A stretch of DNA of 59,269 bases, taken from assembly GCA_022360315.1 (NCBI GenBank), contig JAKSDA010000020.1, positions 1-59,269 on the forward strand, read 5' to 3'. The notes beneath the pieces were generated by a model that searched no databases, had not been told where the DNA came from, and saw only the letters and a list, made by a program, of their open reading frames with translations. Position 1 is the first letter of the stretch. Every line of letters starts with the position of its first letter. Source of the DNA: Pseudomonadota bacterium. GTDB taxonomy: Bacteria > Myxococcota_A > Polyangia > Haliangiales > Haliangiaceae. The translations under genes were made by a program, and so were the position numbers. Shown piece after piece: positions 21,168-30,920 of this stretch.

Positions 21168-22366
21168 ATATCTTCTGTGCAACCAAGCTACTGTTGTCCG
21201 TGATGGGGTTGCTGGCGACCAACTGCAGCACATCCTCTGCGCCCTCCACCGCTCCTAAATCAACCGAATCGGCCTCGACTATGAGCTCCACCAGGTGGCA
21301 ACAATCGTACATTCGTCTCCACTCCCTCGTTACTACCAGTGCCGGGGTAGTGGCCACGGCAGATACTGAGACCGGTCCCCGGATCGATTCTCTGGCTGTC
21401 GACACCGGCCGGACACAGTGGACAAGAACCGGCGCGGCAAGGCTCCTGGCCACAGAGACATCGCTCTACGCTATCGACAAAACGGCCATCATTCGGCTGG
21501 CAATCGCAAATGGTGACGAAATAGCCCGTTACGCCCTAGAACCGGCCCCTCGACCGGCGCTTGCAACGATGCGCGCGCACGAGGTGCTGGTCGTCCACAA
21601 CGGTACATTGCGAAGCCTGGATGGAGCTGGGCTGCAACTACAGTGGTCGATAAACCTGAACACACATGTGCTCAATGCAATTCAAGTCGCTGCCAATTCG
21701 TCGCACATCCTGGTCGTGGGATCCCGACACCTGCTTGCGGTAGGCAGCGGTGGAAAAGTCATGTGGAAAATTGTTTTGCCGCCGAACCAACGAGCACTGG
21801 GGCGTTTTCCAGTGGTAATGCATTCGAGCCGGTCCTGGATAGGTCTGCGGTCAGCCACCTCGGAACTCTCGTCGGGTCGGCAGACCGGACTTGCCAGCAT
21901 TGATCTAACTTCTGGCCGGCTCGGACCCACTGACACGATCACGGGTCTTCTCATGGCCTTGCCGGCTCGCAACCATCAAGACGTTCAGGTCCTCGATGTT
22001 CTGGATGGTCTGGTGGGATTCTCGGGCCAAACGTCACAAGTCATATGGCGCACTCCGGGAGCGCCCACGGCAATGACACGGCTCGACCCACATGGTTCCT
22101 TGTGGTTTGCCACGACCTCGGGCCAGGTCAAACGGGTATCGGTGTCTGATGGGACGTGCCATGCTGAGCTCTCTCTCGAATCCAAGGGCCGTCCGGTACC
22201 ACCTGCGCCCGATCTGAAGCCTGGCATTGTCCGGCAGGCGATCGGAGAGATAAGAGCGATCGCCCTACACTCGCCCTGTCTCCTGGTTGCTGTCCAGTTC
22301 GCCGAGAGCGCAGAGCTAACCTGCCATGACAGCACGAACGTGCCGCCTGCTCGACCTTGCCCTTGA
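21164..22366 (+). CDS. PQQ-like beta-propeller lipoprotein, partner of the DUF4157 protein
   Basis: 400 residues. Hydrophobic leader LLLSVMGLLATNC with Cys at about 21; the residue before Cys is Asn, an atypical lipobox. A Ser/Thr-rich linker precedes blades of a PQQ-like propeller (SLAVDTGRTQWTRTG, LYAIDKTAIIRLAIANGDEIARY, LLAVGSGGKVMWKI). No quinone-binding or catalytic motif was found. The 4-base ATGA overlap with the DUF4157 gene means coupled translation, so an immunity, anchoring or chaperone role for the upstream enzyme is plausible but unproven. Confidence 0.75.
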   Translation: MNIFCATKLLLSVMGLLATNCSTSSAPSTAPKSTESASTMSSTRWQQSYIRLHSLVTTSAGVVATADTETGPRIDSLAVDTGRTQWTRTGAARLLATETSLYAIDKTAIIRLAIANGDEIARYALEPAPRPALATMRAHEVLVVHNGTLRSLDGAGLQLQWSINLNTHVLNAIQVAANSSHILVVGSRHLLAVGSGGKVMWKIVLPPNQRALGRFPVVMHSSRSWIGLRSATSELSSGRQTGLASIDLTSGRLGPTDTITGLLMALPARNHQDVQVLDVLDGLVGFSGQTSQVIWRTPGAPTAMTRLDPHGSLWFATTSGQVKRVSVSDGTCHAELSLESKGRPVPPAPDLKPGIVRQAIGEIRAIALHSPCLLVAVQFAESAELTCHDSTNVPPARPCP

Positions 22367-22451
22367 GTATCGCGTATCGCAGATAGCTTGTGCTTGAACA
22401 GCCCGCTGACTGACCATGTGCTCGCTGGTTTGCAGAGGCGTTCTTATCGGC

Positions 22452-23150
22452 TCATGTGCCGTCCAGGGCAAATTCAACGGCTGCGCGGGCGTGTATTGCG
22501 GTGCTGTTGAATATCGGAATGTCAAAATCTCTCTGAGAGAGCAAGAGGCCCACCTCGGTGCAGCCGAATATCGCGCTATCCGCGCCGTCGGCGCGTGCAC
22601 GCTGTACGATGGCGAGATATTTCTGCTTCGAAGCGTCAGAAATCACGCCGCGGCAGAGTTCATTGTAGATGATATCATGAACCACCTGGCGGTCCTCCTC
22701 GCCAGGTACACAAACATCGATATCGTGCCTCGCTGACAGGCGGCCCTTGTAGAAGCCCTGCTCCATGGTGTATCGAGTGGCCAGCAAAAGCGGTTTCTCG
22801 GCGCTGGTTTCGGCAATGGCTTTGGCCGTCGCATCGACGATATGAATCAGAGGAATATCGACTGCGTTTTGCACCTCGTCGGCCAACTTGTGCATGGTGT
22901 TGGTACATAGGACAACACATTCTGCACCGCCTTTTTTGATACGCCTCGCCGCCGCGATCATTCGCCCGGCCGCCGTTTGCCAGTCTCCACAAGCCTGCAG
23001 TTCTTCGATCTCGGCGAAGTCGAACGACCACATCACCAGCTGGGCAGAATGCAGACCACCAAGCGCTTGTTGAACATACCGGTTGAGGAGTTGATAGTAG
23101 ACAGCCGTGCTTTCCCAGCTCATTCCGCCAATGAGGCCAATAGTTTTCAT
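22452..23150 (-). CDS. Aspartate/glutamate racemase family protein
   Basis: 232 residues. The ATG at 23150 gives the family start MKTIGLIGGMSWEST; longer upstream frames lack homology. The two catalytic cysteines are present: Cys82 in VLCTNTMH and Cys197 in FGCTEVGLLL. Length and motifs fit YgeA-type amino acid racemases, which act on Asp, Glu or other amino acids in the cytosol. It starts 5 bases after the torD-like stop, so it is the last gene of the molybdopterin enzyme operon, an odd partner for a respiratory enzyme. Confidence 0.9.
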   Translation of the reverse strand: MKTIGLIGGMSWESTAVYYQLLNRYVQQALGGLHSAQLVMWSFDFAEIEELQACGDWQTAAGRMIAAARRIKKGGAECVVLCTNTMHKLADEVQNAVDIPLIHIVDATAKAIAETSAEKPLLLATRYTMEQGFYKGRLSARHDIDVCVPGEEDRQVVHDIIYNELCRGVISDASKQKYLAIVQRARADGADSAIFGCTEVGLLLSQRDFDIPIFNSTAIHARAAVEFALDGT

Positions 23151-23155
23151 ATGAA

Positions 23156-23722
23156 TCAAACCGTACGGATAAGTTGAGCCAAGAGATGGCCGAGTGCTCT
23201 GTAAAAGGGATTTTCGGTTTTTGCCAGCAATGCCCCGGTGAACGCTGGCACCCACGGAGATACAAACGTCTCGACGAAATCACGCCCGTGTTGTGCGGCA
23301 AGCGGATCATCCTGCTGGTAGAGATACGCCGCCAAGAGCGACAACAAGCCCACGTGGTCCCCGGGTACGTTGCCGGTATGCAAAGCTGCAACCGACAATG
23401 CAAACCTCTGCAGAACCTCGCGCACACCGGCCACGAGCTGGTGACCTATTTCTTCCGTGGCTCCGGGGATCCAGTACGAGGCGATGAGCGGCACCTTGCC
23501 GGGCAGTACAAAAAGCGCGCAATACTCTGCAGCTGCGTCGTCGTAGTCCTCGTCTGTCCAATGACGGCTCAGATAAGACTCACAACCCGGCTGCAACTTG
23601 TCGAGCACCGAGATGATGTCCTGTGACCGGAGCGCCTCCACCGCAGCCGAATCCAGTTCTACCAGCAGGAATCGGCCGATCAGGCCGTACAGGATGCCGT
23701 ACTCTTTGGACGCCAGAATCAT
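23156..23722 (-). CDS. TorD-family chaperone for the molybdoenzyme
   Basis: 188 residues, all-helical. Features of the TorD/DmsD/NarJ family: EYCALFVLPGKVPLIASYW in the middle, GDHVGLLSLLAAYL (the conserved PDHxxxELxF region) and a helical C-terminus. Such proteins bind the twin-arginine leader of one molybdoenzyme and hold it until the cofactor is inserted. Its place directly downstream of the catalytic subunit gene makes that subunit the expected client. Confidence 0.85.
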   Translation of the reverse strand: MILASKEYGILYGLIGRFLLVELDSAAVEALRSQDIISVLDKLQPGCESYLSRHWTDEDYDDAAAEYCALFVLPGKVPLIASYWIPGATEEIGHQLVAGVREVLQRFALSVAALHTGNVPGDHVGLLSLLAAYLYQQDDPLAAQHGRDFVETFVSPWVPAFTGALLAKTENPFYRALGHLLAQLIRTV

Positions 23723-23806
23723 GCCAGTTACAAACGATCACGCTGGAAAGGATGCAACGTGATCGTGCGCGGCCCGACTGCCTTGCGCTCGGACTATCAT
23801 GTTTGG

Positions 23807-23853
23807 GCGAGGCCCCCGGCCGGATTCCCGGCCGGCTCGGCCGGGGGCTTCGC
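23807..23853. other. Large GC-rich hairpin inside the molybdoenzyme operon
   Basis: 16-bp arms (GCGAGGCCCCCGGCCG at 23807-23822; CGGCCGGGGGCTTCGC at 23838-23853) with one non-Watson-Crick position and a 15-base loop that itself contains CCCGGCCGG. It lies between the catalytic subunit stop (23882) and the torD-like start (23722). There is no T-tract on the minus strand, so it may set relative expression by RNA processing or partial termination rather than end the transcript. Confidence 0.5.
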
Positions 23854-23881
23854 CACAGATCCACAACCGAGGTGTTTCTGC

Positions 23882-26578
23882 TCAGATTTTTTTGACGTCA
23901 CAGACCGTATCCATCCAGTTCTGCCCACCGATCATGGGCGATGGGTTGATCGGAATGGCGTCGTTGATACAAACGCCGTTGCCGCTTCCGCCTCTGTCCG
24001 TACGCCACCAGATATTGTCCGGAATATCGCGGTCCTTGACGAGCGCCGGATCGTAGGCCGCCATCTTGCCGGCGTCTTTCAGATCACCACTCGAAGCCTG
24101 GGCGATGGCGCCATGCTCCCAGTGGCCGCCGTGATGAGAGACGGCCACGACCTTCTTGCTCATGCCGCTGTGAAATTTGACCCGGTTTTGAAATGAATCG
24201 ACCGGCTCCGTTTCACCCGCGCGGTAGGTGAAGCCCTGGGGACGATAGGTGGTCACTTGCACCATGTCACCGTCGTCGAGGCCGAGCTTTGCTCCGGTCT
24301 CGGGATGCATGAAAACCGGATTGGTGTGCACGATTTCTGCGGCATATTTCCAACCGCCACTCCGTCCCTGAGTGTGGACGTTCCACTTGAACGTGGTGAA
24401 CACGAGCTGATCATCCCGCATGGTCAGGTGCTCCGGCACGGGCATCCAGGTGGGAATGACCGCGCCGCTCAGATCTCCCCGGGGCAGACCGACAAACCTG
24501 GCCGCCTCTTGCCATACTGGATCGTAGATCTGGATCTTGCGCGTCGGCGTGGGAAAACCGCGCACTGGCCGGTCACCCATCATAAGGCCGATGGCGACCT
24601 CCCGGCCGCGTTTGCTCTGCTTGTAGATGACCCCGGTCGAGTCATCGACGTGTGCCCCGGCCATCTCTGCTTCGGGGACTGGCTGCTCGTAAAGCTCGTA
24701 GTCCTTGCTCCGCGTGTCATCGTGCCAGAAACCTCGCTTCAGGAACTCAGGCCAGGCTATGGGTACATTTTTGTACCAGGCTTTGTAAAATTCCTCGGTG
24801 GATTCGTAGTCGAAATACTTCTCCATGCCACCGCCGATCCGCACCGCCAGCTCCTTGAGGATATCCTGCAACGGCCGGGCCTGGCCGAGCGGCTTGACCA
24901 GCGGTTGCCGCACACCTGTGTACGGAATCAGCGCATAGGAATTCTGCGAATGCCCATCCCAGCGCTCCAGACTGGTCGCCTCGGGCAATATCATATCTGC
25001 CAGCGACGAATGCTCGCCGTAGCCGATGTCGATGGCAACATGAAATGGGATCAAAGTCTCGTCTTTCATGACCTCGCGGCAGACCTTGGCCTCGGGATAT
25101 CCGTAGGCAGCGCCATACACGTAAGACATATACACTTCGACCTTGTGCCGGCCTCTTTTGATATAATCCTGCACCAGCTGGCCGACTTTCATGCCATACC
25201 AGTGAAACGAAAGCGGATAATCCATGGGTGTGGCCAGCTCGCCGACGTATTTCTTTTTCCACTTGTCGGGGAACTCGTCCCAGCGATCTTTGACGTCCTG
25301 GGGCAAATCGTCGAATTGCGGAGTGCCGGGGGTGAACGCCTTGACGCCCGGTGGCTTGGGCCCGGGCTGGCCCACGGCGGGCAGTCCCCACTGACCGTAG
25401 CGCTTGCCATTCCAGCCGCGCACGGTACTGAGCGTGAACCCGCCGGGCTTGCCCACACTGCCCACCAGCACGTCGAGCAGCCGGATCAGGCGGTCGTTCT
25501 GCGGGCCGTTGTAATGCTTGGCAGATCCGCGGTTGGAGAGAGTCGTGGCGGCCGGAGCGGCCCTGGCAAACTCGATAGCCACCCTCCGGATGACATCGGC
25601 CGGCAGTTCACTGATCTTCTCCGCCCATTCAGGAGTGTACTGCTCGAGGTGTGCGGCGATCTTGTCGAATGAATAATTGGCCCAGCGATCCCAGAATTTC
25701 CGATCGGCCAGGCCCTCCTGGATGATGACATTGCCCATGGCAGCGGCGATGGCTCCATCGGAGCCCGGGGCGACCGGATAGTACTCGGTGGAGACCGAAG
25801 CCGTGGCCGACGGCCGCACCTCGAAAGTGACCATCTTGCAGCCGTTATCGACGATGGCGTCCATCATGCGCCCCATCATGAAAATCCCGCCCTGATAAGC
25901 TTCCATGGGGTTGCCGCCAAAGTTGACGATGTACTTGGAGTTGGCAAAATCCTGAGTTTCCCACTCGAAATCGCGACCGTAAAAGCTCATCAGGGGAGCG
26001 CGCCGGTTAGAGCTGCAGATCGAGCGCCGATTCAAGCGATTGGGTGTGCCGTAGGCGTTGGTGAAGCGCGAGGTAAAGCCCTTGGTCTTGTCGCGGCCGT
26101 AGTGAAAGATGAAGCGCTCGGGGTGACCGGATTCGCGGGTTTTTTTCATGCGACCGGCAATCTCGGCGAGGGCTTCATCCCAGGAGATGCGTTTCCACTT
26201 GCCCTCGCCCCGTTTGCCAACTCGCCTGATCGGGTAGAGCAGGCGCTCGGGATAGTACGTGTACTGGATCATCCCTTGGGCCTTGCTGCAGATCTTGCCC
26301 CGGGTATTGATGTCGAACGGATTGCCGTCGATACGGCGCACGCGACCGTCCTGCACCCAGCCGATGCATCCGCAATGGGTGGTACAGCCAAAGCAGACAG
26401 TCGGAATGGCCCTGGCCCTGGTATAGTCGATCTTGTTGCTCGCGGCCTTTTTTCCCTCGACCGCAGGCCGGCCTTTTTCTGCCTTGTCGAATAACTTCAG
26501 GGTCAGGGCGCCGCCACCTGCGACCGCTGCAGCACCGGCCGCGATCTTGACGAAGTCTCGTCGGGATAACTGTGCCAT
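23882..26578 (-). CDS. Tat-exported molybdopterin oxidoreductase, catalytic subunit (PsrA/PhsA-like CISM)
   Basis: 898 residues with a good SD (AGGAG) before the ATG. Twin-arginine leader SRRDFVK at residues 5-11 followed by a hydrophobic Ala/Gly core, so the enzyme is periplasmic. [4Fe-4S] site VCFGCTTHC...KICSKAQG (Cys62, 65, 69, 97). Molybdopterin domains follow, ending in a dinucleotide-binding C-terminal fold. Cys188 in SICSSNRRAP sits where family members carry the molybdenum ligand, pointing to the polysulfide/thiosulfate/tetrathionate/arsenate group rather than nitrate reductases. The exact substrate cannot be assigned. The ferredoxin subunit gene is 128 bases upstream. Confidence 0.85.
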   Translation of the reverse strand: MAQLSRRDFVKIAAGAAAVAGGGALTLKLFDKAEKGRPAVEGKKAASNKIDYTRARAIPTVCFGCTTHCGCIGWVQDGRVRRIDGNPFDINTRGKICSKAQGMIQYTYYPERLLYPIRRVGKRGEGKWKRISWDEALAEIAGRMKKTRESGHPERFIFHYGRDKTKGFTSRFTNAYGTPNRLNRRSICSSNRRAPLMSFYGRDFEWETQDFANSKYIVNFGGNPMEAYQGGIFMMGRMMDAIVDNGCKMVTFEVRPSATASVSTEYYPVAPGSDGAIAAAMGNVIIQEGLADRKFWDRWANYSFDKIAAHLEQYTPEWAEKISELPADVIRRVAIEFARAAPAATTLSNRGSAKHYNGPQNDRLIRLLDVLVGSVGKPGGFTLSTVRGWNGKRYGQWGLPAVGQPGPKPPGVKAFTPGTPQFDDLPQDVKDRWDEFPDKWKKKYVGELATPMDYPLSFHWYGMKVGQLVQDYIKRGRHKVEVYMSYVYGAAYGYPEAKVCREVMKDETLIPFHVAIDIGYGEHSSLADMILPEATSLERWDGHSQNSYALIPYTGVRQPLVKPLGQARPLQDILKELAVRIGGGMEKYFDYESTEEFYKAWYKNVPIAWPEFLKRGFWHDDTRSKDYELYEQPVPEAEMAGAHVDDSTGVIYKQSKRGREVAIGLMMGDRPVRGFPTPTRKIQIYDPVWQEAARFVGLPRGDLSGAVIPTWMPVPEHLTMRDDQLVFTTFKWNVHTQGRSGGWKYAAEIVHTNPVFMHPETGAKLGLDDGDMVQVTTYRPQGFTYRAGETEPVDSFQNRVKFHSGMSKKVVAVSHHGGHWEHGAIAQASSGDLKDAGKMAAYDPALVKDRDIPDNIWWRTDRGGSGNGVCINDAIPINPSPMIGGQNWMDTVCDVKKI

Positions 26579-26706
26579 CGATATACTCCTGATACTCGTG
26601 GGCGGTTATCGACATTCGGCCCACGCAGCGTTTGTCCGGCCGCCGATGAAACCGAAATCTGCGGCCGGAGTGCGCCGATGAGGCGGAGCGAGGCGCCATT
26701 GTCGCC

Positions 26707-27378
26707 TCACTTTTGCTCGTAGATGATATCTTCGTCGTCCGGGAGCAGCTGGATGCTTTTTGCCTTTTCCTCCATCCAGTTTTCGTGGTTGATATAGAGA
26801 ACGCTGGGCCTGGTGCCGGCATCTGCCCTGAATACCCGGGCGTTGTGCTTTTGGGCGTAGTGGGTCGCCGGATCGCCGGGATCGCCCAGATCGCCAAAGC
26901 GAAGGGCGTCGGCCGGACAAACCGACACACACGCCGGGTCCAGTCCGACCGCAGTTCGCTCCGGGCAAAAGTCGCACTTGTCGGCCACATTGGCCTGCGG
27001 ATCCATGTAGATGGCACCGTATGGACAGGCCGAAACACAGCCCTTGTCAGCGACGCATTTGACCGTGTCGATGTCCACCCGACCATCGCTTTTCCTGACA
27101 ATGGCCCCGGTCGGGCAGGCCTCCATACAGGGCGCATCCCGGCAATGCATGCACAGCAACGGCAGGTACGCGATGGTCGTCCCCTGGGGTGCAGCGCGCT
27201 CCCTGTCGAGATAACGCACCCGGGTGCGAAATCCTCCCAGCGGCACGTTGTGCTCGGTCTTGCAAGATACACTGCATGCGTGGCATCCAGTGCATCGGCG
27301 CAGATCGACCACCATGCCCGCTCGCCTCATTTTCTTGCCATTGCTCTGGCGCAGATTTTCCCACGGAATGTCTGACAT
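26707..27378 (-). CDS. Four-cluster ferredoxin subunit of the molybdoenzyme (DmsB/PsrB-like)
   Basis: 223 residues from the ATG at 27378, which is preceded by AGGAG; longer frames upstream add unrelated residues. Four cysteine sets for [4Fe-4S] clusters: CTGCHACSVSC, CMHCRDAPCMEACP, CVADKGCVSACP and CDFC...CVSVCP. It relays electrons to or from the catalytic subunit, with which it is probably exported by the Tat system. No NrfD-type membrane anchor gene follows, so the link to the quinone pool is not encoded here. Confidence 0.9.
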   Translation of the reverse strand: MSDIPWENLRQSNGKKMRRAGMVVDLRRCTGCHACSVSCKTEHNVPLGGFRTRVRYLDRERAAPQGTTIAYLPLLCMHCRDAPCMEACPTGAIVRKSDGRVDIDTVKCVADKGCVSACPYGAIYMDPQANVADKCDFCPERTAVGLDPACVSVCPADALRFGDLGDPGDPATHYAQKHNARVFRADAGTRPSVLYINHENWMEEKAKSIQLLPDDEDIIYEQK

Positions 27379-27570
27379 ACATCTCCTCAGAGTATTACTG
27401 GAGAAATTCAGGCTTGCTGTTGTGGCAGTGGAGCCAGCTGCCAGTTTCGGGGGTGAAGTTATCACGGGGTCTGGGCCGTGTAATCACGATCGACAAATAA
27501 ACGCGCCCACGGCGCCTGGAAGTTGGCCAAGCGCTTGTACTGATCGCAGCATCGGCGTAAAAGTCGGCCG

Positions 27571-27879
27571 ATGGCCGAATCGCTGACCCAAAAGGATGTT
27601 GAGGAGATCGCCCGCCTGGCCCGGCTCGAGCTGAGCCCGGACGAAGTCGAATCGCTGAGGACCGAACTGACCGCCATTCTGGAGCATATGGCGGTCCTGC
27701 AGGCCCTCGACACCGAAGGAGTGGAGCCCATGACTCATGCAGTGCCCATGCATTTGCGCCTGCGTCCCGATAACGTCGGCCCATCCCTGTCTGTCGACCA
27801 AGCGCTGGGCGACGCGCCCGACCGTGCAGACGAGTACTTTCAGGTTCCCAACATCATCAAGACCAACGTGGGAGAGTGA
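27571..27879 (+). CDS. gatC: Asp-tRNA(Asn)/Glu-tRNA(Gln) amidotransferase subunit C
   Basis: 102 residues, family length. Begins [22 protein letters not shown] and ends with [12 protein letters not shown], both hallmarks of GatC. It wraps around GatA and stabilises the GatA-GatB complex. It is first in gatCAB, with its TGA overlapping the start of gatA. Confidence 0.95.
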   Translation: MAESLTQKDVEEIARLARLELSPDEVESLRTELTAILEHMAVLQALDTEGVEPMTHAVPMHLRLRPDNVGPSLSVDQALGDAPDRADEYFQVPNIIKTNVGE

Positions 27880-29408
27880 TGGCCGTGTCCGAAACCGACC
27901 TCATCTATCTATCTGCGGCCGAGCAGGCGCGGCGGGTGCGCGCTGGCGAGGTGAGTTCGCGCCAGTTGACCGAGGCTTATTTGGCCCGCATTGCCGACAT
28001 GGACGGCGAAATCGGCGCGTACGTGACCATCGAGGGCGACCGTGCCCTGGCCCGCGCCGATCACATCGACGCTGCACTGGCTGGCGCGAATGGTCACCCC
28101 GATCAACTCGGTCCGCTCGCCGGCGTGCCCATTGCGCTCAAGGACATCCTGGTCACCGAGGGCATCAAGACCACTGCTGCGTCGGCCATACTGGCCGACT
28201 GGATACCGCCGTACGACGGCACGGTGGTGAGCCGATTGAGTCGGGCCGGCGCAGTACTGCTCGGCAAGCTCAATCTCGACGAGTTCGCCATGGGTTCGTC
28301 GACCGAAAATTCGGCCATCAAGACCTGTCGCAACCCCTGGGATCGGTCGCGAGTTCCGGGCGGATCATCGGGCGGCAGTGCGGCCGCGGTGGTGTCGTTT
28401 CAGTGCGCGGCGTCGCTCGGCACCGACACCGGAGGTTCGATCCGGCAGCCATCGGCGTTTTGCGGCATTGTCGGCCTCAAGCCGACCTATGGCCTGGTAT
28501 CCCGGTACGGCGTCATCGCTTTTGCCTCGTCGCTCGATCAGGTCGGCCCCATGGCCCGCACGGTCGAAGATGTCGCCTTGTTGCTCGAGGTCATCGCCGG
28601 CTTCGACCCCCACGATTCGACCTCGATCGACCGGCCGGTGCCACGCTACCGCGATGCCCTCGGCCGGGGGGTCAGCGGGTTGACCATTGGCTTGCCCGAT
28701 GAGTATTTCGCCGGCGGGGTCGATGCCGAGGTGGCCAGAGCCGTCGAGGCGGCCATTGCCACCTACCAAACGCTGGGCGCCAAAACCGTACCCGTCTCCC
28801 TGCCTCACACCAAATACGCCCTGCCGACCTATTACCTGGTCGCGCCTGCCGAGGCCTCATCCAACCTGGCCCGCTTCGACGGTGTCCGCTACGGCCTGCG
28901 CCGTTCCGAGACTGACGATAGCCAAAAAGTCGGCCTCTTCGACATGTACTGCAAGACCCGCGGAGCTGGATTTGGTCCCGAGGTCAAGCGGCGTATCATG
29001 CTGGGCACCTTTGCCCTGCGCTCGGGCTACTACGACGCTTATTACCTCAAGGCCCAGCAGGTCCGCACATTGATCAGACGCGATTTCGAGCGGGCATTTG
29101 AGACCGTCGATCTCTTGCTCGCCCCGACCACTCCGACCCCGGCGTTTGCCGTGGGCGAAAAGATGGCCAATCCGCTCGACATGTATCTGGCCGACATCTT
29201 CACTCTGAGTTGCAATCTGGCCGGCCTGCCCGGCATGAACGTGCCGTGTGGCTTCACCGAGTCGGGCCTGCCCATCGGCATGCAGCTGCTCGGCAAGCCG
29301 CTGGGTGAAGAGACCATGTTGGCAGCCGCCGCCGCTTTCGAACGCGAGATCGGCGCCATTGGCGCCGGTGGTGTCCCCACTCGTAGGCCCCCGGAGGTTT
29401 CATCATGA
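27876..29408 (+). CDS. gatA: Asp-tRNA(Asn)/Glu-tRNA(Gln) amidotransferase subunit A
   Basis: 510 residues. Amidase-signature enzyme: Lys in IALKDIL, the Gly/Ser-rich signature [12 protein letters not shown] and [13 protein letters not shown] provide the Ser-cisSer-Lys triad that frees ammonia from glutamine. Start is GTG at 27876 or ATG at 27879; either overlaps the gatC stop. Supplies ammonia through a channel to GatB for conversion of Glu-tRNA(Gln) or Asp-tRNA(Asn). Its stop overlaps the gatB ATG (ATGA). Confidence 0.97.
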   Translation: MMAVSETDLIYLSAAEQARRVRAGEVSSRQLTEAYLARIADMDGEIGAYVTIEGDRALARADHIDAALAGANGHPDQLGPLAGVPIALKDILVTEGIKTTAASAILADWIPPYDGTVVSRLSRAGAVLLGKLNLDEFAMGSSTENSAIKTCRNPWDRSRVPGGSSGGSAAAVVSFQCAASLGTDTGGSIRQPSAFCGIVGLKPTYGLVSRYGVIAFASSLDQVGPMARTVEDVALLLEVIAGFDPHDSTSIDRPVPRYRDALGRGVSGLTIGLPDEYFAGGVDAEVARAVEAAIATYQTLGAKTVPVSLPHTKYALPTYYLVAPAEASSNLARFDGVRYGLRRSETDDSQKVGLFDMYCKTRGAGFGPEVKRRIMLGTFALRSGYYDAYYLKAQQVRTLIRRDFERAFETVDLLLAPTTPTPAFAVGEKMANPLDMYLADIFTLSCNLAGLPGMNVPCGFTESGLPIGMQLLGKPLGEETMLAAAAAFEREIGAIGAGGVPTRRPPEVSS

Positions 29409-30847
29409 CCGATTGGGAACCGGTTATCGGACTCGAAGTCCACGTACAACTCGCCACTGCGACCAAAGCGTTTTCACCGTCGGGTACGGCATTTGGTGCC
29501 ACCCCCAACTCACTCACCGACCCTACGGTACTGGGTTTGCCCGGCGCGCTTCCGGTATTCAACCGGCGCGCTCTACAATACGCCATTGCCCTCGGGCTGG
29601 CGACCGGTTGCACCATACGCGAGCGATCGCGTTTTGCCCGCAAGCAGTACTTTTATCCCGATCTGCCCAAGGGTTATCAGATTTCGCAATACGAAGAGCC
29701 ACTCTGCGAGGGCGGTGCGGTCGAGTTTTTGTTCGGTGGTCAGGTTCGCCGGGTCCGCCTCACTCGCATTCACATGGAAGAGGATGCGGGCAAGAGCATT
29801 CATCACTCCAATGTGGCGTCGTGGGTCGATCTCAACCGCGCCGGCGTGCCGCTCTGCGAGGTAGTCAGCGAGCCGGATATTCGCTCGGCCGAAGAGGCTG
29901 CCGAGTACATGCGAGCACTGCGCCAGCTGGTGCGTTATCTCGGAGTATCGGGCGGAGACATGGAAAAAGGCCAGCTCCGCTGTGACGCCAATGTGTCGAT
30001 CAGGCCGCGCGGTCAAGCCGAGCTGGGCACCCGTGCCGAACTGAAAAACATCAATTCGTTTCGATTTGTACAAAACGCCATTGAACACGAGATCGCGCGC
30101 CAGATTCGAATTCTGGGCAGCGGCGGCACCATTGTGCAAGAAACCCGGCTGTGGGACTCGGATGCCGGTACATCGCGCAGTATGCGGACCAAAGAGGAGG
30201 CCGAGGATTACCGCTATTTTCCCGATCCCGATCTACCCGTGGTTAAAGTCGAAAGCGCGACACTCGAGGCGATAAAGGCCGACCTGCCCGAGCTACCCAT
30301 GGCCAAATGCCGGCGTTATCTCGACGATTATGGCCTGTCCGAGGACGATGCGCGCACTCTCACGGCAGAGCGCAGTCTGGCCGAGTTCTTCGATTCTGCG
30401 GTCGAGGCTCACGGCAGCAGTGGAAAAGGCGCCAAGGCGATCGCCAACTGGGTCCAGTCCGAACTTCTGCGCGAGCTCAACCGCGATGGCAAAGACGTCG
30501 GCGAATGCCCCATCAAAGCCCCCCATCTGGCCGAGCTGGTCAGCTTGATCGAAAAAGGCACGATCAGCGGCAAGATTGCCAAGGACGTATTTGCTAAGAT
30601 GTATCAAACCGGCGACCCGCCCGGTATCGTGGTCGAGCGCGAGGGCTTGCAGCAGATCAGCGACGAGAGTGCGATCGAGGAGATCGCGCGCAAAATACTC
30701 TCAGAAAACCCCAAGCAGGTCGCCTCGTACCAGGCCGGCAAGCAAAACCTGCTGGGTTTTTTTGTCGGCCAGGTCATGAAAGCGACCCGCGGCAAGGCCA
30801 ACCCCAAGCTGGTCAACCAGTTGTTGCGCCGCTTGCTGGACGAGTGA
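29405..30847 (+). CDS. gatB: Asp-tRNA(Asn)/Glu-tRNA(Gln) amidotransferase subunit B
   Basis: 480 residues, normal length. N-terminal cradle domain begins [13 protein letters not shown], with [24 protein letters not shown] and [10 protein letters not shown]-terminal helical and YqeY-like tail domain ([19 protein letters not shown]) binds tRNA. Activates the tRNA-bound carboxylate with ATP and receives ammonia from GatA. The cysteines that hold zinc in some GatB proteins are absent ([13 protein letters not shown]), as in the zinc-free subgroup. Confidence 0.97.
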   Translation: MTDWEPVIGLEVHVQLATATKAFSPSGTAFGATPNSLTDPTVLGLPGALPVFNRRALQYAIALGLATGCTIRERSRFARKQYFYPDLPKGYQISQYEEPLCEGGAVEFLFGGQVRRVRLTRIHMEEDAGKSIHHSNVASWVDLNRAGVPLCEVVSEPDIRSAEEAAEYMRALRQLVRYLGVSGGDMEKGQLRCDANVSIRPRGQAELGTRAELKNINSFRFVQNAIEHEIARQIRILGSGGTIVQETRLWDSDAGTSRSMRTKEEAEDYRYFPDPDLPVVKVESATLEAIKADLPELPMAKCRRYLDDYGLSEDDARTLTAERSLAEFFDSAVEAHGSSGKGAKAIANWVQSELLRELNRDGKDVGECPIKAPHLAELVSLIEKGTISGKIAKDVFAKMYQTGDPPGIVVEREGLQQISDESAIEEIARKILSENPKQVASYQAGKQNLLGFFVGQVMKATRGKANPKLVNQLLRRLLDE

Positions 30848-30920
30848 CACGCATCGCGGTGTGCCGAGCTTCAGATGCGTGGCACTTCTCAGGAATCAAG
30901 AGTTTCTACCGTCCCCGGAT

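Noticed and set aside
24257..25672. 471-residue plus-strand frame
   Set aside because: Antisense to the molybdopterin catalytic subunit.
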